From the NCBI GenBank assembly GCA_002427975.1, contig DIZT01000271.1, positions 4,836 to 10,865 of the forward strand: 6,030 bases of DNA, read 5' to 3'. Below, one piece after another: positions 1 to 4,671 of this stretch. The translations under genes and the position numbers were made by a program. Positions within the stretch are counted from its first letter, which is position 1. Every line of letters begins with the position of its first letter. A model generated the notes under the pieces. It was not told the DNA's origin. It searched no databases and saw only the letters and a list, made by a program, of their open reading frames with translations. Source of the stretch: Micrococcaceae bacterium UBA6021. Its GTDB lineage: Bacteria; Actinomycetota; Actinomycetes; Actinomycetales; Micrococcaceae.

Positions 1-101
1 GGGCCCGCGGGGAGTTCCCGGCCGGTGCAGGATGGCTCGAGGTGGGTGACCGTGCCGCGGTTACCGGCGGCTCCGTCACGGGAGCCGGTGCGCTCCGATG
101 A
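1..101 (+). CDS. C-terminal tail of an upstream gene, product not firmly identified (partial)
   Basis: Reading from base 3, an open frame runs 32 codons to a TGA at 99-101; its start lies outside the window. Third codon positions are mostly G or C, as in the genes that follow, and the stop overlaps the ATG of the aldehyde dehydrogenase gene in an ATGA, so it is probably the preceding gene of the same operon. The tail reads roughly FPAG, WLEVGDRAAV, then VTGAGALR at the end. This pattern (hydrophobic-V-G, short turn, G-x-x-TG, terminal LR) faintly recalls the beta-sandwich ending of amidohydrolase-superfamily proteins such as N-acyl-D-amino-acid deacylases, but the stretch is too short to assign. 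From context a sugar-acid enzyme would be equally plausible. No function is claimed. Confidence 0.55.
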   Translation, partial: ARGEFPAGAGWLEVGDRAAVTGGSVTGAGALR

Positions 102-1585
102 CAACCACTGTGGATGACCTCAACGCGAGTGTCGACGCCGCCCACGCCGCATTTGAAAAGGGCCGTACCGCAGACCCCGGCACCCGCGCCTCCTGGCTGG
201 AGGCGATGGCAGCCGCACTGGAGCACGACGCCGATGCCCTGGTGGCAATCGCCGCTCAGGAAACCCACCTGGGCGAGCCACGCCTCCGGGGCGAGTTGAA
301 GCGCACGGTATTCCAGCTAAGACTCTTCGCCACAGAGGTCCGCGATGGTGAGCACTTCGACGCGACCATCGATCATGTGGACCCGGACTGGGGCATGGGC
401 CCGCGGCCGGACCTGCGCCGGCTCAACGTGCCCATCGGCGTCGTGGGCGTCTTCGGAGCCTCTAACTTTCCCTTTGCCTTCAGCGTGATGGGGGGCGACA
501 GCGCCTCGGCACTGGCCGCCGGCTGCGCCGTGGTGCACAAGGCACACGACGGACACCTGAACCTTGCGCTTCGCACTGCCGAAACCGTCGTCGCCGCACT
601 GGACGCCGCCGGAGCACCTTCAGGGCTGTTCTCGCTCGTCACCGGCCGTCCTGCCGCGGAGGCCCTGGTGGACCATCCAGCCGTGAAGGCCATCGGGTTC
701 ACGGGCTCGACGGCGGGCGGCCGGGCACTGTTCAACCGTGCCGCCGCGCGGCCCGAACCGATTCCCTTCTTCGGCGAACTGGGCGGCATCAACGCCGTGT
801 TCGTCACCGAGAACGCCTGGACGGTGCGACGCGACGAAATCCTCACCGGATACGCCGCGTCCTTCACTGTGGGAATGGGCCAGTTCTGCACCAAGCCGGG
901 GCTGCTGTTTGTTCCCGGCGGACAGGCCGACGGCGTCCGGCAGGTTCTCAGCGGCGCACTGGCGGACTTTGCCGCAGCACGGCTGTTGAGCCCGCGGTTG
1001 CATGAGGGCTACCGGCAATCTGTGCTGGATTTGCGGGGCACCGCAGGTGTGGACGTTCTTGTGGAAGGAGACTTCGACGAAGCACCGGCGCCAACCGTGC
1101 TCCAGACGACATCCGCGGCGGTCCGCAGCGATCCGTCGATACTGCGGCAGGAAATGTTCGGGCCCGCCAGCCTGGTGGTGGAGTACGGCGACGAATCGGA
1201 ACTCCTGGAACTCAGCGGACTTCTGGAGGGACAGCTGACCACCACCCTCCAGGCGGAGCCGGATGATGATGTGTCGGACCTCGCCGGACGGCTGACGGAC
1301 ATCAGCGGCCGGGTCCTCTGGAACGGCTGGCCCACCGGGGTCACGGTCAGCCACGCCCAGCACCACGGCGGACCGTACCCCGCCGCAACATCGGCCACCA
1401 CGTCTGTAGGAACGGCCGCGATCCGGCGCTTCCTCCGGCCGGTGGCCTACCAGTCGTTCCCGGAAGGGCGCCTGCCCGAACCTCTGCAGGACGCCAATCC
1501 CTGGCGCGTTCCGCAGCGCGTGGATGGAGTGTGGCAGCGGCCCACCCGGCAGGGACAACCTGCAGGAAGCGAGGGCCAGGCATGA
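98..1585 (+). CDS. Aldehyde dehydrogenase, alpha-ketoglutaric semialdehyde dehydrogenase type
   Basis: This 495-residue cytosolic enzyme probably oxidises 2,5-dioxopentanoate (alpha-ketoglutaric semialdehyde) to 2-oxoglutarate with NAD(P)+, the last step of non-phosphorylative pentose or sugar-acid catabolism. The ALDH fold signatures are complete: the oxyanion Asn in ASNFPFAF (N123), the cofactor-pocket Lys in VHKAHDGH (K148), GFTGS at 200-204, the general-base Glu in FGELGG (E227), the nucleophile Cys in GQFCTKPG (C264) and QEMFGP with E352. GQFCTKPG and the late HHGGPYPA segment near 422-429 are typical of the KGSADH branch rather than of general ALDHs. The ATG at 98 overlaps the previous stop, and GGAG at 81-84 is a rather distant ribosome site. 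The N-terminus matches the normal start of this family, so no longer form is needed. The stop overlaps the next ATG. The family assignment is firm. The exact substrate is inferred from the FAH-type dehydratase next door; a hydroxyproline or glucarate route would be the alternative. Confidence 0.9.
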   Translation: MTTTVDDLNASVDAAHAAFEKGRTADPGTRASWLEAMAAALEHDADALVAIAAQETHLGEPRLRGELKRTVFQLRLFATEVRDGEHFDATIDHVDPDWGMGPRPDLRRLNVPIGVVGVFGASNFPFAFSVMGGDSASALAAGCAVVHKAHDGHLNLALRTAETVVAALDAAGAPSGLFSLVTGRPAAEALVDHPAVKAIGFTGSTAGGRALFNRAAARPEPIPFFGELGGINAVFVTENAWTVRRDEILTGYAASFTVGMGQFCTKPGLLFVPGGQADGVRQVLSGALADFAAARLLSPRLHEGYRQSVLDLRGTAGVDVLVEGDFDEAPAPTVLQTTSAAVRSDPSILRQEMFGPASLVVEYGDESELLELSGLLEGQLTTTLQAEPDDDVSDLAGRLTDISGRVLWNGWPTGVTVSHAQHHGGPYPAATSATTSVGTAAIRRFLRPVAYQSFPEGRLPEPLQDANPWRVPQRVDGVWQRPTRQGQPAGSEGQA

Positions 1586-2787
1586 GCGCCGCACTGGATC
1601 TCGGCGGAGCATCGGTACTCCCGGACGACGTCGCACGGGCACTCCTGATCGGCCGCGTCTGGGACGTCGAAACCGGCGGACCACGCGTGGTCGCCGTCCA
1701 GGAGGACGACGTCTTCGACCTCCAGCAACTGGCCGGCACCGTCTCCGAGCTCCTGGAACGGCCGGATCTCGCGGCGGCCGTCCGCACGGCCATGACGCTG
1801 CCGCGCTGGAAAACCAGCGAGATCGTCCACGCATCCCTGACGCAGGACGCGGCCCGCCCGCATTTCCTGGCGCCGGTGGACCTTCAGGTCATCAAGGCCT
1901 GCGGCGTGACCTTTGTGGACAGCATGATCGAACGGGTCATCGAGGAGCGCTGCGGCGGAGACGCCAGCCGCGCGGCGGAGATGCGGGAGCTGGTGGGCCG
2001 TGCCCTCGGCGGCAGCATCAGCTCCATCCGGCCAGGCTCCCCCGCGGCAGCCGAAGCCAAGAAGGTGCTCATCGCCGAAGGGCTCTGGTCACAGTACCTG
2101 GAGGTCGGGATCGGGCCGGACCCCGAGGTCTTCACGAAGGCGCCGGTGCTTTCCTCGGTCGGGCTGGGCGCGGGGATCGGGATCCCTGCGTTCTCCTCGT
2201 GGAACAACCCGGAACCGGAACTGGTGCTGATTGCCACGTCGGACGGCACAGTTGTGGGTGCAACCCTGGGCAACGACGTGAACCTCCGCGATGTGGAGGG
2301 CCGGAGTGCCCTGCTGCTCGGGAAGGCGAAGGACAACAACGCGTCCAGCGCCTTAGGTCCTTTGATCCGGTTGTTCGACGACGGCTTCACCCTGGAGACG
2401 CTGCGCCACGAGGAAATCCTGCTGCGCGTCGAAGGCCAGGACGGCTACTCCCTGGAGGGCCGCAATTCCGTATCCCGGATCAGCCGGCCGTTCGAAGAGC
2501 TCGTCGCCGCGACGATCGGAAAGCACCACCAGTACCCGGACGGGTTTGCCCTGTTCACCGGCACTCTTTTCGCCCCGACCCAGGACCGGGACCACCCGGG
2601 ACAGGGGTTCACGCACCACATGGGCGACACCGTGACCATCCGCAGCCGCCACCTCGGCGCTCTGGTGAACGTCGTGGGGGCGGCGGAAGAACTGCCCGAA
2701 TGGTCCTTTGGCCTGCGGCGGCTGTTCGGCTATCTTCATGACCAACGCGAAGTCCTCGAATCAAGCCGTAAGGAATATGCCTCATGA
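1582..2787 (+). CDS. FAH-superfamily protein, probable 2-keto-3-deoxy-sugar-acid dehydratase
   Basis: This 401-residue protein belongs to the fumarylacetoacetate hydrolase (FAH) superfamily, in the longer branch related to 2-dehydro-3-deoxy-D-arabinonate dehydratase. That branch removes water from a 2-keto-3-deoxypentonate to give alpha-ketoglutaric semialdehyde, the substrate of the preceding gene. The N-terminal ~100 residues are variable. The core then shows KACGVTFVDSMIER (105-118, the family's substrate loop), EPELVL with the metal-ligand pair E211/E213, GNDVNLRD with D232 as the likely third ligand, a GKAKDNN segment with K248/K250, and FTGTLFAP (325-332) in place of the usual TGTPxGV of the hydrolases. 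I chose the ATG at 1582 because it overlaps the ALDH stop (ATGA) and has AGGAAG and GAGGG upstream. The in-frame ATG at 1531 would add 17 residues of ALDH-overlapping low-quality sequence. Length and the TGTLFAP motif separate it from the 280-residue FAH protein downstream. The dehydratase role is inferred from family and context; a hydrolase acting on a related diketo acid is possible. Confidence 0.82.
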   Translation: MSAALDLGGASVLPDDVARALLIGRVWDVETGGPRVVAVQEDDVFDLQQLAGTVSELLERPDLAAAVRTAMTLPRWKTSEIVHASLTQDAARPHFLAPVDLQVIKACGVTFVDSMIERVIEERCGGDASRAAEMRELVGRALGGSISSIRPGSPAAAEAKKVLIAEGLWSQYLEVGIGPDPEVFTKAPVLSSVGLGAGIGIPAFSSWNNPEPELVLIATSDGTVVGATLGNDVNLRDVEGRSALLLGKAKDNNASSALGPLIRLFDDGFTLETLRHEEILLRVEGQDGYSLEGRNSVSRISRPFEELVAATIGKHHQYPDGFALFTGTLFAPTQDRDHPGQGFTHHMGDTVTIRSRHLGALVNVVGAAEELPEWSFGLRRLFGYLHDQREVLESSRKEYAS

Positions 2788-3626
2788 AGTTCGCCCAGAT
2801 TGGCGCCCCGGGCGCCGAACAACCCGTCCTGGTCCACGGGGACAGGCACTACTCGCTCCAGAGCATCACACCGGCCATCAACGGTGACTTTCTGTCCAAC
2901 GGTGGCCCCGCGGCTGCTGCAGCCGCCCTGGCCGCAGGAACGCTGCCGGACGTCACCTCCGGGGATGTCCGCTACGGCGCCCCGGTGGTGCGCCCGTCCG
3001 CCGTCGTCTGCGTTGGCCTGAACTATGCTGCCCACGCAGCGGAATCTGGCGCCCAGCCGCCTGAGCATCCGGTCATCTTCCTCAAGACGCCCAATACGGT
3101 CGGCGGGCCGGACGATGCCGTCAGTATCCCGCGGGGATCCACCAAGACTGACTGGGAGGTGGAGCTCGGGATCGTCATCGGGAAACGTGCCTCATACCTG
3201 GACTCCCCCGAATCCGCCCGGGACCACATCGGCGGGTTTGTGGTGGTGGATGATCTCTCCGAGCGCGACTTCCAGTTGAACGTTTCCGGCGGGCAATGGT
3301 CCAAGGGCAAGAGCTCACCGGGGTTCTGCCCCACGGGCCCCTACCTGGTCACCCCGGACGAGGTCGACGCCAGCAATCTGAGATTGCGCAGCTGGGTCAA
3401 CGGCGAAATCCGCCAGGATTCATCAACAGCGGACATGATTTTCGACGTCGAGAACATCGTCTGGAACCTGAGCCAGTACATGGCGCTCGAGCCCGGCGAT
3501 CTCATCTGTACCGGCACCCCCGAAGGCGTGGCACTATCCGGGCGGTTCCCGTACCTGAAGGCCGGCGACGTTGTGGAAATCGAGATTGAAGGGCTGGGTC
3601 GCCAGCGCCATGAATTCGTCGCATGA
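2784..3626 (+). CDS. FAH-family hydrolase, probable 2,4-diketo-3-deoxy-sugar-acid hydrolase
   Basis: This 280-residue protein is a standard-length member of the YcgM/LRA6-like branch of the FAH family, which cleaves C-C bonds of acylpyruvates and 2,4-diketo-3-deoxy acids (for example 2,4-diketo-3-deoxy-L-fuconate or -rhamnonate) to pyruvate plus a hydroxyacid in a Mg2+- or Mn2+-dependent reaction. Visible motifs are GLNYAAHAAE (78-87), KTPNT (101-105), DWEVELGIVIG with metal ligands E125 and E127, VDDLSERD with D157, QWSKGKSSPGF with K176 and FCPTGP, and TGTPEGVA (243-250). The ATG at 2784 overlaps the previous stop in ATGA and has AAGGAA at 2770-2775 at an 8-base spacing, the best ribosome site inside this operon. 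Its partner is very likely the SDR encoded next, which would make its diketo substrate. The family is certain. The sugar-acid substrate rests on that pairing; another acylpyruvate, or an oxaloacetate decarboxylase-like activity, is the alternative. Confidence 0.9.
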   Translation: MKFAQIGAPGAEQPVLVHGDRHYSLQSITPAINGDFLSNGGPAAAAAALAAGTLPDVTSGDVRYGAPVVRPSAVVCVGLNYAAHAAESGAQPPEHPVIFLKTPNTVGGPDDAVSIPRGSTKTDWEVELGIVIGKRASYLDSPESARDHIGGFVVVDDLSERDFQLNVSGGQWSKGKSSPGFCPTGPYLVTPDEVDASNLRLRSWVNGEIRQDSSTADMIFDVENIVWNLSQYMALEPGDLICTGTPEGVALSGRFPYLKAGDVVEIEIEGLGRQRHEFVA

Positions 3627-4390
3627 ACGGGGACCCGAAAATGGAATTTGAAGGCCTTCGCGTCATCGTCACCGGCGGGGCTTCCGGCATCGGAGCGGCC
3701 ACAACGGCGCATCTGACCCGGCGCGGAGCGAGGGTGGCGGTGCTGGATCTGAATCCTGAGGCAGCGTCGGGATCGGCACTGTCGATCAGATGCGATGTGG
3801 CCGATGACGCCTCGGTGCGCGCCGCCGTCGAACGCGTTGCCCGGGAATTCGGGGGGATCGACGTCGTCGTCAACAACGCCGGGATAGGCGCCCAGGGCAC
3901 CGTTGCGGACAATGACGACGCCGAATGGCAGCGCGTCCTGGACGTCAACGTGATCGGCGCGGTGCGGGTGAGCCGTGCAGCCTTGCCCTATCTCCGGCAG
4001 TCCCCCGCCGCCGCGATCGTCAACACGTCCTCCATCGCTGCCACGGCCGGGCTGCCCGCCCGGGCACTCTACGCAGCGACCAAGGGTGCCGTCCGGGCGC
4101 TGACGCTCAGTATGGCCGCGGATCACGTCCGTGAAGGCATCCGGGTCAACTGCGTCAATCCAGGCACCGCAGACACGCCCTGGATCAACCGGCTGCTGAG
4201 CCAGGCGGATGACCCGGTAGCGGAACGCGCGGCGCTGGAGGCCCGCCAGCCGCACGGCCGGCTGGTCACGCCGGAGGAGGTTGCAGCGGCGGTTGCGTAC
4301 CTGGCCAGTCCTCTGGCCGGTTCGACGACGGGCACCGAACTGGCGGTCGACGGCGGCATGCAGGCGCTGCGCCTGCGTCCCGTCGAGTAG
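3623..4390 (+). CDS. Short-chain dehydrogenase, probable 2-keto-3-deoxy-sugar-acid 4-dehydrogenase
   Basis: This classical SDR has 255 residues from the ATG at 3623, or 249 from the ATG at 3641. It carries TGGASGIG (17-24) for dinucleotide binding, an Asp after the second strand (VLDLN, D42) that favours NAD(H) over NADP(H), NNAG at 84-87, N109 in DVNV, the catalytic serine at S137 in NTSS, the YAATK catalytic pair Y150/K154, NPGTADTPW (179-187) and the C-terminal VDGG. Next to a 2,4-diketo-acid hydrolase it fits the LRA5/2-keto-3-deoxy-L-fuconate dehydrogenase role: oxidising C4 of a 2-keto-3-deoxy acid to the 2,4-diketo acid. The upstream start overlaps the previous stop (ATGA) like the other junctions but has no clear ribosome site. 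The downstream ATG has GGGGA at 3629-3633 spaced 7 bases and gives a more ordinary SDR N-terminus. The family is certain, the substrate inferred. This is the last gene before a hairpin. Confidence 0.9.
   Translation: MNGDPKMEFEGLRVIVTGGASGIGAATTAHLTRRGARVAVLDLNPEAASGSALSIRCDVADDASVRAAVERVAREFGGIDVVVNNAGIGAQGTVADNDDAEWQRVLDVNVIGAVRVSRAALPYLRQSPAAAIVNTSSIAATAGLPARALYAATKGAVRALTLSMAADHVREGIRVNCVNPGTADTPWINRLLSQADDPVAERAALEARQPHGRLVTPEEVAAAVAYLASPLAGSTTGTELAVDGGMQALRLRPVE
3629..3633 (+). promoter_or_regulatory. Ribosome binding site that may select the inner SDR start
   Basis: GGGGA lies 7 bases before the in-frame ATG at 3641. The upstream candidate ATG at 3623 has no comparable purine run before it and would depend on translational coupling through the ATGA overlap. 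This is the only junction in the operon where the overlap start and the best ribosome site disagree. Confidence 0.4.
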
Positions 4391-4422
4391 CGTCCCGCCG
4401 GGGTAACGCCCCGCCGGGGTAG
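4391..4422. repeat. 16-bp tandem duplication directly after the SDR stop
   Basis: Two 16-base units, 4391-4406 and 4407-4422, match at 14 of 16 positions and share the 12-mer CCCGCCGGGGTA (4394-4405 and 4410-4421). They begin on the base after the TAG of the SDR gene and end shortly before the terminator-like hairpin. Each unit has a C-run followed by a G-run, so the RNA could form weak local structure. A slippage duplication is the simplest reading. Confidence 0.8.
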
Positions 4423-4430
4423 GAAGCTGC

Positions 4431-4474
4431 GAGGCGCCGTCGCGTCCTGATTTATCGGGGCACGACGGCGCCTC
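4431..4474 (+). terminator. Strong hairpin, probable transcription terminator without a U-tract
   Basis: The arms at 4431-4442 (GAGGCGCCGTCG) and 4463-4474 (CGACGGCGCCTC) are perfect 12-base reverse complements. After one mismatch (4443/4462) the pairing can continue for about six more pairs, two of them G-U, to a six-base loop ATTTAT at 4450-4455. No T-run follows the right arm, so this is not a textbook intrinsic terminator. Actinobacteria commonly use such tail-less hairpins. It lies 40 bases after the last catabolic gene and before the transporter promoter, which fits an operon boundary. Confidence 0.75.
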
Positions 4475-4494
4475 TGGCGTGTCTGGAGGGGAGC

Positions 4495-4521
4495 GCCTGC
4501 CTTCCCCCTGCGAGCGCAGGC
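4495..4521. other. Pair of mutually exclusive small dyads upstream of the transporter promoter
   Basis: GCCTGC (4495-4500) can pair with GCAGGC (4516-4521). Alternatively CCTGC (4507-4511) can pair with GCAGG (4516-4520) around a GAGC loop; as DNA the second one is the palindrome CCTGCG-AG-CGCAGG (4507-4520). The two structures use the same right arm. The site lies 22 bases upstream of the -35 box, so a protein-binding dyad or a second terminator element is possible. Function unknown. Confidence 0.4.
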
Positions 4522-4542
4522 AAGCGGTAATTCAGGAGGGGC

Positions 4543-4570
4543 TTGACCTGGGTCACATCCACTATATGAT
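4543..4570 (+). promoter_or_regulatory. Sigma70-type promoter of the ABC importer operon
   Basis: TTGACC (4543-4548) and TATGAT (4565-4570) each match the consensus at five of six positions and are separated by 16 bases. Transcription would begin near 4577, giving a leader of about 95 bases before the solute-binding protein gene. No other similarly good pair was seen in the gap. Confidence 0.75.
4544..4555. promoter_or_regulatory. Palindrome over the -35 box
   Basis: TGACC-TG-GGTCA is a perfect 5-base-arm dyad that overlaps five of the six -35 bases. A repressor or activator bound here would act directly on polymerase access. The match could be chance at this length, but its position on the promoter core is suggestive. 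Confidence 0.4.
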
Positions 4571-4590
4571 AGTGCGTATTCCTATATGAT
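4561..4590. promoter_or_regulatory. Candidate operator: palindrome over the -10 plus a direct repeat 20 bp downstream
   Basis: ACTAT-ATG-ATAGT (4561-4573) is a perfect dyad enclosing the -10 box. Its core CTATATGAT (4562-4570) recurs exactly at 4582-4590, 20 bp downstream, close to two helical turns, so two bound dimers would sit on nearly the same face. The second copy keeps 10 of the 13 palindrome positions. The AT-rich dyad would suit a GntR-like or similar helix-turn-helix regulator; no such regulator gene is in the window. Confidence 0.5.
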
Positions 4591-4654
4591 CTTCGACGGC
4601 GAGCAACCGGGATCCCCGGACTCCGTCACCCCCGCATCCGATCCGCATCAATAA
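4586..4654 (+). CDS. Possible 22-residue leader ORF
   Basis: An ATG inside the second CTATATGAT copy opens a 22-codon frame that starts MIFDGEQPGS and stops at TAA 4652-4654. That is five bases before the ribosome binding site of the solute-binding protein gene and 17 bases before its ATG. About 16 of 22 third positions are G or C. If transcription starts near 4577 the ORF has only about nine bases of 5' leader and no Shine-Dalgarno site, so it would be nearly leaderless. There is no run of one amino acid that would suggest classical attenuation. It may be chance. Confidence 0.2.
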   Translation: MIFDGEQPGSPDSVTPASDPHQ

Positions 4655-4659
4655 TCTCC

Positions 4660-4665
4660 AGGAGA
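4660..4665 (+). promoter_or_regulatory. Ribosome binding site of the solute-binding protein gene
   Basis: AGGAGA is placed six bases before the ATG at 4672, the strongest ribosome site in the window, as expected for an abundantly made binding protein. It confirms the start, which also begins the signal peptide. Confidence 0.8.
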
Positions 4666-4671
4666 ATACCC

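Noticed and set aside
1531..1581. Upstream in-frame ATG extending the FAH dehydratase by 17 residues
   Set aside because: The extension lies wholly inside the ALDH gene and has no family resemblance; the ATG at 1582 has the same stop/start overlap as the other junctions.
98..1585. Reading the ALDH as part of a hydroxyproline pathway
   Set aside because: KGSADH also serves hydroxyproline catabolism, but the DapA-type deaminase, epimerase and D-hydroxyproline oxidase are not seen, and the adjacent FAH and SDR genes fit sugar-acid catabolism better.
620..1834. Long minus-strand open frame (404 codons) opposite the ALDH gene
   Set aside because: It is rich in Arg/Pro/Gly, has no recognisable motif, runs across the ALDH/FAH junction and lies opposite genes with complete catalytic motifs. 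It is a shadow of GC-rich codon usage.
1524..2741. Plus-strand 405-codon open frame overlapping the FAH dehydratase gene
   Set aside because: Its translation is low-complexity Arg/Gly/Pro sequence, while the other frame (1582-2787) carries the conserved FAH metal and substrate motifs and the ATGA junctions.
4534..4569. Shine-Dalgarno-like AGGAGG followed by TTG and an 8-codon frame
   Set aside because: The TTG is the first part of the -35 box, the spacing is too short for initiation, and the region lies upstream of the predicted transcription start.
4607..4619. CCGGG-ATC-CCCGG small dyad in the leader
   Set aside because: A 5-bp stem with a 3-base loop is common by chance in GC-rich DNA, and it does not involve the ribosome site or start codon.
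4656..4664. CTCC-A-GGAG self-complementarity at the importer ribosome site
   Set aside because: A one-base loop cannot fold as an RNA hairpin, so it is not evidence of a riboswitch or site occlusion.
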